DNA of 9,211 bases from Oscillospiraceae bacterium (GCA_900752435.1 CAADVD010000021.1:1-9211); one strand, 5' to 3'. Positions 1 through 7,039 are shown, counted from the stretch's first letter. Translations and numbers: made by a program. The notes: generated by a model not told the origin, from the sequence alone.

Positions 1-1326
1 GCCAAGGTGGCGCGCGAGTATTTTTATGAAAACGGCTTTTTGGAAATTGAAACGCCGATGATGATGAAATCCACGCCGGAGGGCGCACGCGACTACTTGG
101 TGCCGTCCCGTGTTCACAACGGCAAATTTTATGCGCTTCCGCAGTCGCCGCAGATTTACAAGCAGTTGCTGATGATTGCCGGTTATGACCGCTACATCCA
201 GTTGGCGCGCTGTTTCCGCGACGAGGATTTGCGTGCGGACCGTCAGCCGGAATTTACGCAGATTGACCTCGAGATGAGCTTCGTGGACATTGACGATATT
301 CTGGAGGTGCTGGAGGGCTTTGTGCATCGGTTGTTTGAGGAAGTGCTCCATGTGGACATTCCGCTCCCGCTTCCGCGTTTGACTTATGCGGATGCGATGA
401 ACCGCTATGGCTCGGATAAGCCGGATACGCGCTTTGGCATGGAGATTCAGGACATTTCGGAGCTGGTAAAGGACTGCGGTTTTGGCGTATTCACCTCCGC
501 CATTGCGGACGGCGGCAGTGTGCGCGCAATTGTAGCCAAAAACGGGGCGAAAACGCTGACCCGTAAAGCCATTGATAAGCTGACCGAACATGCGCGCGGC
601 ATCGGCGCCAAGGGTTTGGCCTATGTGCGCTGGGTGGATGAGAAGCCAGCTTGCTCCTTCGGCAAATTTATGGCAGAGGGCGAATTGGAACGCATTTTGG
701 AAGCCATCGACTGCAAGCAGGGCGATGTGGCGCTGATTGTGGCCGATAAAAATAAGGTGACGCTTCCGGTTTTGGGCGCTTTGCGTTTGACGGTTGCCAA
801 ACAGTTGGATATCGTACCGGAGGGTTACAACTTCTTGTGGATTACCGAATTCCCGTTCTTTGAATGGGATGAGGACAGCCAGACTTGGGTGGCGATGCAC
901 CATCCGTTTACCATGCCGATGGACGAATGCTTGGATTATCTCGATACCGACCCGGGTAAGGTGCGCGCTAAAGCGTATGACTTGGTGCTCAATGGCACGG
1001 AGTTGTCCAGTGGTTCCATCCGCATTACGGATTATGAGTTACAGCAAAAGATGTTTGAAGCGCTCGGCTTGACCGATGAGGAAATTGAAGCGAAGTTCGG
1101 CTTCCTCGTGGACGCGTACAAATATGGTGCGCCGCCGCATGGCGGAGCAGGCATTGGGCTGGATCGCTTGTCGATGATCATGTGCGGTGCGGACAGCCTG
1201 CGCGATGTGGTTGCGTTCCCAAAAGTGCAGAATGCAAGTGAGCTGATGAGCGAGTGTCCATCACCAGTGTCCGCAGAACAGCTGGAAGAGCTGGGAATTG
1301 CGGTTGTAAAGGCGGAAGAAGAGTAG
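1..1326 (+). CDS. aspS: Aspartate--tRNA ligase (AspRS), 3' part; 5' end outside the window
   Basis: Class II aminoacyl-tRNA synthetase that charges tRNA-Asp with aspartate in the cytoplasm. The reading frame is open from base 1, so the gene starts upstream. The 441 residues present compare with about 590 in bacterial AspRS, so roughly the first 150 (the anticodon-binding OB fold) are missing. Class II motif 1 is visible as GFLEIETP near residue 12. Motif 2 is CFRDEDLRADRQPEF with the downstream TQIDLE (about residues 71-92). Motif 3 is GGAGIGLDRL (about 381-390), holding the ATP-binding Arg. The stretch between motifs 2 and 3 carries the bacterial-type GAD insertion. The C-terminal LRDVVAFPK segment is also typical of the family. 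The frame ends at TAG and a hairpin terminator follows within 40 bases, so this looks like the end of a transcription unit. Whether the enzyme is discriminating or also charges tRNA-Asn cannot be judged here. Identity is very secure. Confidence 0.97.
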   Translation, partial: AKVAREYFYENGFLEIETPMMMKSTPEGARDYLVPSRVHNGKFYALPQSPQIYKQLLMIAGYDRYIQLARCFRDEDLRADRQPEFTQIDLEMSFVDIDDILEVLEGFVHRLFEEVLHVDIPLPLPRLTYADAMNRYGSDKPDTRFGMEIQDISELVKDCGFGVFTSAIADGGSVRAIVAKNGAKTLTRKAIDKLTEHARGIGAKGLAYVRWVDEKPACSFGKFMAEGELERILEAIDCKQGDVALIVADKNKVTLPVLGALRLTVAKQLDIVPEGYNFLWITEFPFFEWDEDSQTWVAMHHPFTMPMDECLDYLDTDPGKVRAKAYDLVLNGTELSSGSIRITDYELQQKMFEALGLTDEEIEAKFGFLVDAYKYGAPPHGGAGIGLDRLSMIMCGADSLRDVVAFPKVQNASELMSECPSPVSAEQLEELGIAVVKAEEE

Positions 1327-1364
1327 TCTTTGAAATATGTCCTTTCACTATACCCTTGAAAAAA

Positions 1365-1399
1365 GCAAAAAGTTGCACGCGAATGTGCAACTTTTTTGC
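1365..1399 (+). terminator. Intrinsic terminator after aspS
   Basis: The arms GCAAAAAGTTGCAC (1365-1378) and GTGCAACTTTTTTGC (1385-1399) pair fully except for one bulged T, with a 6-base loop at 1379-1384. The right arm contains a T run. The left arm begins with A runs, so the hairpin could also work on the - strand, although no - strand gene points at it. It separates aspS from the kinase-like gene. Confidence 0.85.
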
Positions 1400-1435
1400 G
1401 ATATTCAGAAAATGTTTACAATTAGGAGGGATGAG

Positions 1436-1975
1436 ATGCTTCCGGAATACTTGACTGTCAAGGACAGGCAATATACGATCATCAAACTGCTGGGCAAAGG
1501 CAAGGGTGGATATTCTTATTTGGCTTCGGATGGAGCGAAGCAATATGTATTGAAGCAGATTCATCATGAGCCATGTGACTATTATCAATTCGGGAATAAA
1601 ATCCAAGCGGAAATCCATGATTATCAGCGGCTGAAACAGGTTGGAATTCGGATACCTCAGATGATTGATGTCGATATCTCAAATGAACGCATTCTGAAAG
1701 AATACATAGAGGGCGATACCATCTACGAATTAGTGCTTCGGGATAAAATGGAGAGCGGTTATTTGGAGCAGATGGAGGCCATGTGTCAGTTGCTCTATGC
1801 GGCTAAAATCAATATCGATTACTTTCCTACCAATTTTGTGGTGCAGAAAGGGGTTGTGTTTTATATTGACTATGAATGCAATGATTACATGGAAGAATGG
1901 AATTTTGAAAATTGGGGAATCCAGTATTGGTCTAAAACACCGGTGTTTTTACGGCATGTAAAAAAGCATGGATAG
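1436..1975 (+). CDS. Compact protein-kinase-like (APH/RIO-like fold) protein, 179 aa
   Basis: A small protein with the ordered hallmarks of the protein kinase/aminoglycoside phosphotransferase fold. There is a glycine-rich loop LGKGKGGYSYLA (residues 19-30), the ATP-anchoring Lys in YVLK (K40), a candidate helix-C Glu (E59), and a hinge LKEYIEGDTI (88-97). A catalytic loop INIDYFPTNFVV keeps the Asp and Asn at the right spacing (D128, N133), and a DFG-equivalent YIDYE (D145) resembles the IDxE of APH-type enzymes. The HxD histidine is replaced (NID). Only 34 residues follow the metal-binding Asp, so most of the usual C-lobe is absent. This start is chosen because AGGAGG lies six bases upstream; the frame extends upstream to 1337, but that would translate the terminator. 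No good promoter is seen. A DinB-like gene follows after 50 bases, probably co-transcribed. The substrate is unknown: Ser/Thr protein kinase, small-molecule kinase or pseudokinase are all possible. Confidence 0.8.
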   Translation: MLPEYLTVKDRQYTIIKLLGKGKGGYSYLASDGAKQYVLKQIHHEPCDYYQFGNKIQAEIHDYQRLKQVGIRIPQMIDVDISNERILKEYIEGDTIYELVLRDKMESGYLEQMEAMCQLLYAAKINIDYFPTNFVVQKGVVFYIDYECNDYMEEWNFENWGIQYWSKTPVFLRHVKKHG

Positions 1976-2025
1976 CAACAGATAAAATGCGTTTTAGATC
2001 TGTAGAGCAAAAAGGAGCATGCGCG

Positions 2026-2541
2026 ATGACAATGTGCGACGATATTCGCTATTTAACCCAGAGAGCCTTATGGGAAACGGAAAATCTGCTTGAGTGCATT
2101 CCGGACAGCCTTTGGGAGAAACGGTATGATGCGATTCCAATGTGGAAATATGTCTATCATATGCTGTATTCCATGGATCGGTGGTATGTCAATCCCTGTG
2201 ACCCGGTTTATCAAAATCCCGAATTTCATAGGAACGGGCTGGCAGATTTGAATGTGATTCCGGAGAAAGAAACCGTATCCAGAAAACAGATGGACTACTA
2301 TTTTCAGAAGATTCGGCACAAGATTGAACAATATTTGGAGGTTTTGACAGACGAGGAGCTGGCCTGTGCGCCGGACGGATGTGAGCTGTCGCGGTTTCGG
2401 CTGATTTTGGGGCAATTTCGGCATTGGCACCGGCATATGGGAATCGTTTATGGATTCCTGATACAAGATACGGGGAAATGGCCGTATGTGCTGAATATGG
2501 ATGCGCCTTATCCCGATGAACCGATGCCCAATTATTATTGA
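2026..2541 (+). CDS. DinB/YfiT-like four-helix-bundle protein, 171 aa
   Basis: Resembles the DinB/YfiT superfamily of small, often metal-binding four-helix bundles, whose members include thiol-dependent transferases and many uncharacterised stress-associated proteins. The signs are length (171 aa), a helical pattern throughout, an early His in WKYVYHMLYSMDRW (H45), and a late HxxxH in FRHWHRHMG (H133 and H137). Together these form the usual three-histidine metal site. The start is set by AAAGGAG eight bases upstream of ATG 2026; an in-frame ATG at 1987 lacks such a site. A second ATG (2032) lies two codons in. It begins 50 bases after the kinase-like gene with no terminator between, so the two probably share a transcript. 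The gene runs into a strong hairpin at 2551-2590 shared with the convergent DUF1846 gene. The superfamily call is fairly good; the biochemical role is not known. Confidence 0.8.
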   Translation: MTMCDDIRYLTQRALWETENLLECIPDSLWEKRYDAIPMWKYVYHMLYSMDRWYVNPCDPVYQNPEFHRNGLADLNVIPEKETVSRKQMDYYFQKIRHKIEQYLEVLTDEELACAPDGCELSRFRLILGQFRHWHRHMGIVYGFLIQDTGKWPYVLNMDAPYPDEPMPNYY

Positions 2542-2550
2542 GCTTTATAA

Positions 2551-2590
2551 AAATGCCGGAAAACGACAACGCTTTCGTTTTCCGGCATTT
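2551..2590. terminator. Bidirectional hairpin terminator between convergent genes
   Basis: A perfect 16-bp stem (left arm 2551-2566, right arm 2575-2590) with an 8-base loop. Reading the - strand, the stem is followed by a T run (CATTTTTATAA), so it is a good intrinsic terminator for the DUF1846 gene. Reading +, the stem ends in CATTTGC with only a short T run, so termination of the DinB-like transcript may be less efficient. Confidence 0.85.
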
Positions 2591-2608
2591 GCAATTTGCA
2601 ATTTGCAA
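2588..2608. repeat. Three tandem copies of TTTGCAA
   Basis: TTTGCAA occurs at 2588-2594, 2595-2601 and 2602-2608 without interruption. The array starts inside the right arm of the terminator and ends one base before the DUF1846 stop codon. It is probably a small slippage expansion; no function is evident. Confidence 0.8.
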
Positions 2609-4093
2609 CTATTTATGGTACATTTTCTTGGTTTCGTATTTTGGCTCACACGTCAAATTCATGCCCAGCTTTTTAAAGACCTGTTCATCCACCTGCGACA
2701 AAATTACGGAGGAATGCGCTTCACAGCCTTTCAGCTTCGGAAGCTGTTCCAGCGCAAGCTGTGCTGTTGGATTCGTGGCCGCGCTGATGGACAGGGCAAT
2801 GAGGATTTCATCCGTGTGCAGGCGCGGATTGACGCTTCCGAGGTGCTTGGTTTTCAGACGCTGAATCGGCTCAATGACAATGGGGGCAATCAAGTGCATG
2901 TCATGGTGAATGCCGCCCAGTTCTTTGAGTGCGTTTAGAAGCGCGGATGCGGAGGCACCCAGCAGGTGGGAGGTTTTTCCGGTGACGATGCTGCCGTTCG
3001 GCAGTTCGATGGCCGCCGCCGGTTCTCCGGTTTCTTCGGCGCGTTGGAGCGCTTCTGTGACAACAGCGCGGTCTTCCGTGCTCACGCCAGCCTGCTTCAT
3101 CAACAGCTCCAGCTTATAAACGGTGTCCTTGTCTACGCGCCCTTGACGCAAATCGCAAAGTCCTTGGTAATAACGGCGAATGATTTCCTGACGGGAGGCT
3201 TCTTTGACGGCTTCATCGTCAATGATGCAGTTGCCGGCCATGTTGACGCCCATATCCGTTGGGGAGGAGTAGGGGCTTTTTCCGGCGATTTTTTCAAAGA
3301 TGGCGTTTAAGACTGGGAAAATTTCTACATCGCGGTTGTAGTTGACGGTGGTTTCGCCGTAGGCTTCTAAATGGAACGGGTCAATCATGTTGACGTCGTT
3401 TAGGTCGGCGGTGGCGGCTTCGTAGGCGAGGTTGACCGGATGCTTGAGCGGAATGTTCCAGATGGGGAAAGTTTCAAATTTGGCGTAACCGGCTTTGACA
3501 CCGCGCTTGTATTCGTGGTAGAGCTGGGAGAGGCAGGTTGCCATTTTGCCGCTGCCGGGGCCGGGCGCGGTGACAACGACCAAGGGGCGCGTGGTTTCGA
3601 TGTATTCGTTTTTGCCGTAGCCCTCATCGGAGACAATCAGCGGAATGTTGCTCGGATAACCTTCGATGGGATAGTGCAGATAAACTTTGATGTGCAGGTT
3701 TTCCAGCCGCTTTTTGAAAGCGTCAGCCGCCGCTTGGCCGGCGTATTGGGAGATAACCACACTGCCTACATACAGCCCTTTGCCGCGGAAGACGTCAATC
3801 AGGCGCAGAACGTCCAAATCGTAGGTGATGCCCAAATCGCCGCGTACTTTGTTCTTTTCAATGTCGGCCGCGCTGATGACAATGACGATTTCCGCTTGCG
3901 CGGCCAGTTGGGTGAGCATGCTGAGCTTGCTGTCCGGTGCAAAGCCTGGCAGAACACGGGAGGCGTGGTAGTCGTCAAAGAGTTTTCCTCCGAATTCGAG
4001 GTAGAGTTTGTTGTCAAATTGGTTAATGCGCTCTTGGATGTGTTTGGACTGCATGTCCAGGTATTTCTCGTTGTCAAAACCGATGCGGTTCAT
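2609..4093 (-). CDS. UPF0371 / DUF1846 family protein, 494 aa
   Basis: Full-length member of the conserved UPF0371 (DUF1846) family, which is widespread in Firmicutes and Actinobacteria and has no established function. The N-terminus MNRIGFDNEKYLDMQSKHI is the family signature. A P-loop-like TAPGPGSGK lies at residues 175-183, followed by the highly conserved stretches KAGYAKFETFPIW (about 200-212) and NLAYEAATADLNDVNMIDPFH (221-241). A second motif, TGKTSHLLGASASALLNALK (371-390), is in the C-terminal third. No signal peptide or membrane segment is seen, so it should be cytoplasmic. The ATG at 4093 is preferred over an in-frame GTG at 4102: AGGTG sits six bases before the ATG, and family members begin at this point. 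The gene has its own promoter (4149-4177) and a terminator at 2551-2590, so it appears monocistronic. The GPGSGK loop suggests nucleotide or phosphate binding, but that is inference. Confidence 0.95.
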   Translation of the reverse strand: MNRIGFDNEKYLDMQSKHIQERINQFDNKLYLEFGGKLFDDYHASRVLPGFAPDSKLSMLTQLAAQAEIVIVISAADIEKNKVRGDLGITYDLDVLRLIDVFRGKGLYVGSVVISQYAGQAAADAFKKRLENLHIKVYLHYPIEGYPSNIPLIVSDEGYGKNEYIETTRPLVVVTAPGPGSGKMATCLSQLYHEYKRGVKAGYAKFETFPIWNIPLKHPVNLAYEAATADLNDVNMIDPFHLEAYGETTVNYNRDVEIFPVLNAIFEKIAGKSPYSSPTDMGVNMAGNCIIDDEAVKEASRQEIIRRYYQGLCDLRQGRVDKDTVYKLELLMKQAGVSTEDRAVVTEALQRAEETGEPAAAIELPNGSIVTGKTSHLLGASASALLNALKELGGIHHDMHLIAPIVIEPIQRLKTKHLGSVNPRLHTDEILIALSISAATNPTAQLALEQLPKLKGCEAHSSVILSQVDEQVFKKLGMNLTCEPKYETKKMYHK

Positions 4094-4148
4094 GGCGGAC
4101 ACCTATCTTTCTGTCAAATTGGGATGCATGTATAATGCGTTCGTATTT

Positions 4149-4177
4149 ATTATAAAGTTTTTTGGGGGAATTTACAA
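4149..4177 (-). promoter_or_regulatory. Sigma-A-type promoter of the DUF1846 gene
   Basis: Reading the - strand: -35 TTGTAA (4172-4177), a 17-base spacer, and a perfect -10 TATAAT (4149-4154). Transcription should start near 4142, giving a leader of roughly 50 bases before the ATG at 4093. Confidence 0.75.
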
Positions 4178-4210
4178 CTGCCGGCGGCGGATTTTCTCAA
4201 AATTCGACGC

Positions 4211-4247
4211 AAAAAACCGTTCAAGCCTTAAAAAGCTGAACGGGTTT
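4211..4247 (-). terminator. Intrinsic terminator of the Na+/H+ antiporter gene
   Basis: Reading the - strand, AAACCCGTTCAGC (4247-4235) pairs with GCTTGAACGGTTT (4226-4214), with one base bulged on each side. A run of six T follows (4216-4211, partly in the stem). It lies just past the antiporter stop codon and upstream of the DUF1846 promoter, making these two same-strand genes separate units. Confidence 0.75.
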
Positions 4248-4261
4248 GGTGTGCTGCGGCA

Positions 4262-5500
4262 TTACTTGACTTCTGAACCGTCGTAAGGGTCAAGACCATT
4301 GTTTTGAATTTGTGGAATTGGCGAGGAGTTGTCTCCGTCTTTATCCTTAAAGGCCAGCTTTAATAAAATGGGAGCGACAATGGTAGTAATGACCACCATG
4401 ATGATGATTGGCGCAAAGAGGACATCGTTGACCAGCCCCATGGCTTTTCCTTTGTTGGCGACAATCAGCGCGACTTCACCACGGGATACCATACCGGCAC
4501 CGATTTGGATGCCTTCCCGATTGTTGAAGCGGCAGATGCGAGCGCCCAAATAACAGCCGATAATTTTGGACAAAACAGCAATGATGACCAGCAGTATGGT
4601 AAAGATAATGATGGCGGAGTTCATGGAGCCGATGGTGGCGTTGATACCGACGCTGGCAAAGAAAATCGGCGATAAGAACAGATAGGACAGCGTTTCAAAA
4701 CGGGCGGAAATGTAATGGCTTTCCTTGGTGCTGGACAGTACCAGACCCGCTACGAATGCACCGGTGATGTCCGCTACACCGAAAAATTCCTCTGCACAGT
4801 AGGAGAGCAGCAGGCAGAATACAAAGGCCACAATTACGTAACGGCGCAGATCTTTGTGGGAATTGTCAAACCATAAGGAGAACAATTTAAAGAAAATGAC
4901 GCCCACGACGGTTGCCACAACAAAGAACAGGAAGACTTTCAGCAGTACGATACCGGCGTTTGCGCCGCCGCCTTCGCCGCCGATGCTGGATACAATGGTG
5001 AGGATGACAATGCCGAGTACGTCGTCGATGATGGCCGCACCCAAAATGGTGTTGGCCACTTTGGTATTGAGCTTGCCCATTTCTTTGAGCGTTTCAACCG
5101 TGATGCTGACAGAGGTAGCGGTGAGTACAACACCGATGAAGATGTTTTCCATCAGTTTGTCTCCGCCAACGGAGCTGAATTCGCCCAGCAAGGTACCGCC
5201 GATCAGCGGAACAATAACACCGATGGTGGCAATGATGGTGGAAGCGACACCGCATTTTTTTAAGTCTTGAATGCTGGTTTCCAGTCCAGCAGTGAACATC
5301 AACACGATGACGCCGACTTCCGAAAGCTGTGTGATGAATTCGGTTTCATTCAAAATGTTGAGTACCGCGGGCCCGAGAATTAGACCGGCCAGCAAGGCGC
5401 CGACCACTTGGGGCATATTGATGCGGCGGGTAAGAATACCAAACAATTTTGTGCTTAAGAGAATCAGCGCAAGGTCAAATAGGAAATCGTATGATAGCAT
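4262..5500 (-). CDS. CPA2-family Na+/H+ (cation:proton) antiporter, 412 aa
   Basis: Multi-pass inner-membrane antiporter exchanging Na+ (or K+) for H+, for pH and sodium homeostasis. About a dozen hydrophobic segments run through the protein. Family marks include GALLAGLILGP (residues 34-44) and the broken-helix segment VVLTATSVS (124-132). The ion-binding Asp pair is in AAIIDDVLGI (D159, D160), the pattern of electrogenic NapA-like members. ADITGAFVAGLVLS (243-256), SPIFFASVGI (277-286) and the late SRGEVALIV (339-347) also fit. The protein ends in a short polar tail of about 28 residues with no RCK/TrkA-N regulatory domain, unlike KefB/KefC. The ATG at 5500 is chosen because AAAGGAG lies eight bases upstream; an ATG at 5524 would place that site inside the coding region. 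It has its own promoter and terminator and is divergent from the ROK gene. The transported ion cannot be fixed from sequence. Confidence 0.93.
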   Translation of the reverse strand: MLSYDFLFDLALILLSTKLFGILTRRINMPQVVGALLAGLILGPAVLNILNETEFITQLSEVGVIVLMFTAGLETSIQDLKKCGVASTIIATIGVIVPLIGGTLLGEFSSVGGDKLMENIFIGVVLTATSVSITVETLKEMGKLNTKVANTILGAAIIDDVLGIVILTIVSSIGGEGGGANAGIVLLKVFLFFVVATVVGVIFFKLFSLWFDNSHKDLRRYVIVAFVFCLLLSYCAEEFFGVADITGAFVAGLVLSSTKESHYISARFETLSYLFLSPIFFASVGINATIGSMNSAIIIFTILLVIIAVLSKIIGCYLGARICRFNNREGIQIGAGMVSRGEVALIVANKGKAMGLVNDVLFAPIIIMVVITTIVAPILLKLAFKDKDGDNSSPIPQIQNNGLDPYDGSEVK

Positions 5501-5548
5501 AGATGAGTCTCCTTTTATGAACAAAATTTGAAAACAAGAACCTCATTT

Positions 5549-5577
5549 ATTTTACTATTCTTTGAACAAAATGGCAA
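5549..5577 (-). promoter_or_regulatory. Sigma-A-type promoter of the antiporter gene
   Basis: Reading the - strand: -35 TTGCCA (5572-5577), a 17-base spacer, and -10 TAAAAT (5549-5554). The predicted start near 5542 gives a leader of about 40 bases that includes the AAAGGAG site. Confidence 0.65.
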
Positions 5578-5706
5578 GAGAAAAAATCGAAAAATAGAGC
5601 AGTTCCGATATGAAAGCAGTTTAAATGCTGAGGCAATTTGGAAAACAAACGGAAATGCGCCGATGCAGAAAGCGAATTAGTTAAATTTAGAAATTTTTTA
5701 ACACTT
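5578..5706. other. A+T-rich intergenic DNA between divergent promoters, no gene seen
   Basis: Part of the 312-base gap between the antiporter (start 5500) and the ROK gene (start 5813). This part has no convincing gene: the longest ATG frames are very short and lack ribosome binding sites. It becomes very A+T-rich at 5680-5700, just before a TTGACA at 5707-5712 on the + strand. Confidence 0.6.
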
Positions 5707-5733
5707 TTGACATAGTATTTACTTTGGTTTGCG

Positions 5734-5779
5734 GTATGCTTAAAGGGAAGAATGAGAAAGTATGCTTGCGAGCATCTTT
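5734..5779 (+). promoter_or_regulatory. Direct repeat plus hairpin in the ROK gene leader (candidate operator)
   Basis: GTATGCTT occurs at 5734-5741 and again at 5760-5767, 26 bases apart (about 2.5 helical turns). The second copy is also the left side of an inverted repeat: AAAG-t-ATGCT (5757-5766) pairs with AGCATCTTT (5771-5779) around loop TGCG with a single bulged T. The element lies 34-79 bases before the ROK start codon. It could bind the ROK protein itself (autoregulation) or form a leader hairpin. There is no T run after it, so it is not an intrinsic terminator. Confidence 0.4.
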
Positions 5780-5812
5780 TCGGAAGCACAAAACAGAAAA
5801 GGGTGATTTGGC

Positions 5813-7039
5813 ATGGATCAAAACGGTATCAGCAAACTGGATTTGAAACGGCTCAACCGCATGGAAATATTGAAACGGATCATCCGTTATGGGCCAATGT
5901 CGCGTATTGATCTTGCCCAGCAGCTGCGTTTGACCCGTGCCGCCGTTACCATTATTACCAATGAGATGATTGAGCAGGGCATTCTTTATGAGCAGGGGGA
6001 ACAGAAAGCGACCGCTGCACGCAATTTGCGCGGCAGAAAAAAGATTTTGCTGGATATTCATGAGAATTATAAGTTTTCCTTTGGCGTGGTCATTGACTAT
6101 GAAAAATTTCATATTGGGCTGACCAACCTAAAGGGACAGACATTGGATAAAAAGATTACATCCATTCGTGGAAAAAGCCTGCGGGATGTGGTGGAGCTGA
6201 TCTATGCGCAGGCGCTGGAGATTCTGTCCAATAACTGTTTGGAACAAACGGCGGTGCTGGGTTTGGGCTGCTGTGTGTCGAACAACGCGCTTCCGTTGTT
6301 CGGCAAAGATGACAAAGAGGCCTGTTTAACAGCACTGCGCAAATTGCTGGAGATGCGGTTTAAGATCCCAGTGTTGGTGGATGGCACGACGGAGAGCTTG
6401 GCGGTGGCAGAGATGCTGTTCAATTCTCAGTTTGACGAGAAGCCAACCAACATGGTGTTTATTCGCTATGGTTACGATGTGGATGCGGCCATTATGCTGG
6501 GTGGTGAAGTGTATCGCGGCACACACAGCCGCTCAGGATGGTTTGCGCACATTGTGGTGGACACCAACGGCGAACGCTGTTCCTGCGGCAAGACCGGATG
6601 CTGTATCACAAAGATGGCGATACCGGGTATCATCGAACGGATTAAGGAATTGTATGTACAGGGAAAAACACCGATTCTATTTGAGGCGACTGGCGGCAAT
6701 GTGGATAAAATCGATTTTACAATTGAAAATTTAAAATTGATTTTGGAAGATGAGGCAGTGCGGCTCTTGTACCAAGATGCGTTGGCCTACCTGACAACGG
6801 CGCTCGATAATTTATTGACGGTGCTGGATCCCGATAAAATTGTGCTGTTTGGGTTTGTGTTTGAGAAGATTTTGGATTTGGAAATGCTGACGGCGATGAT
6901 GGAAAAGGAGCACAACCTGCGCCTGAAAGACCGGGTAACGCTGTCAATGATGCAGGACAGCAGCATTCATTTGGCGGGAAACGGGCTGTGCGTGCAAAAA
7001 CTGTTCATTGAGCAAGGAGGCTTGCAAGACAGAAATTAG
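5813..7039 (+). CDS. ROK-family transcriptional regulator (NagC/XylR type), 408 aa
   Basis: DNA-binding regulator of the ROK family. An N-terminal winged helix-turn-helix covers about residues 15-60, with MSRIDLAQQLRLTRAAVTII as the core. It is followed by an actin-like ROK domain that in relatives binds a sugar or sugar phosphate. The zinc site is intact: H246 in WFAHIVVD and the CSCGKTGC cluster (C256, C258, C263). Other expected residues are changed. The phosphate-loop DxGGT is replaced by IDYEKFHIG (94-102), the ENDAN catalytic segment by VDGTTES (189-195), and the Glu of GCLE by Ile (I265). It is therefore not a sugar kinase and may not sense a normal ROK sugar. AGGGTG lies seven bases before the ATG. 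No sugar transport or catabolic gene is adjacent; its neighbours are a divergent antiporter and a downstream DUF368 gene, the obvious candidate targets along with its own leader. Confidence 0.92.
   Translation: MDQNGISKLDLKRLNRMEILKRIIRYGPMSRIDLAQQLRLTRAAVTIITNEMIEQGILYEQGEQKATAARNLRGRKKILLDIHENYKFSFGVVIDYEKFHIGLTNLKGQTLDKKITSIRGKSLRDVVELIYAQALEILSNNCLEQTAVLGLGCCVSNNALPLFGKDDKEACLTALRKLLEMRFKIPVLVDGTTESLAVAEMLFNSQFDEKPTNMVFIRYGYDVDAAIMLGGEVYRGTHSRSGWFAHIVVDTNGERCSCGKTGCCITKMAIPGIIERIKELYVQGKTPILFEATGGNVDKIDFTIENLKLILEDEAVRLLYQDALAYLTTALDNLLTVLDPDKIVLFGFVFEKILDLEMLTAMMEKEHNLRLKDRVTLSMMQDSSIHLAGNGLCVQKLFIEQGGLQDRN

Noticed and set aside
1417..1422. TACAAT as a -10 box for the kinase-like gene.
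   Set aside because: The start site would fall on the SD sequence, and the -35 positions hold only T-rich sequence (TTTTGC). I found no convincing promoter for this gene.
1337..1435. A 33-codon N-terminal extension of the kinase-like gene.
   Set aside because: It would translate through the aspS terminator hairpin and lacks a ribosome site, whereas AGGAGG is ideally placed for ATG 1436.
2501..2938. A 145-codon + strand open frame overlapping the DinB-like gene end.
   Set aside because: It crosses the terminator hairpin and the opposite-strand DUF1846 coding region, with no ribosome site and no recognisable domain.
4094..4102. GTG start for the DUF1846 gene, three codons earlier.
   Set aside because: The GTG is itself part of the AGGTG ribosome site for the ATG at 4093, and the family N-terminus aligns to the ATG.
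3440..4135. A 231-codon open frame on the + strand opposite the DUF1846 gene.
   Set aside because: It lies antisense to a clearly conserved protein, shows no recognisable domain, and reflects the third-position composition of the real gene.
5625..5684. Short + strand ATG frame of about 19 codons in the divergent intergenic region.
   Set aside because: No ribosome binding site, no promoter, and too short to separate from chance.
5707..5740. TTGACA (5707-5712) with TATGCT (5735-5740) as the ROK promoter.
   Set aside because: The spacer would be 22 bases, too long for a normal sigma-A promoter, and no good -10 lies at 16-18 bases. The TTGACA may still be used with a poor -10.
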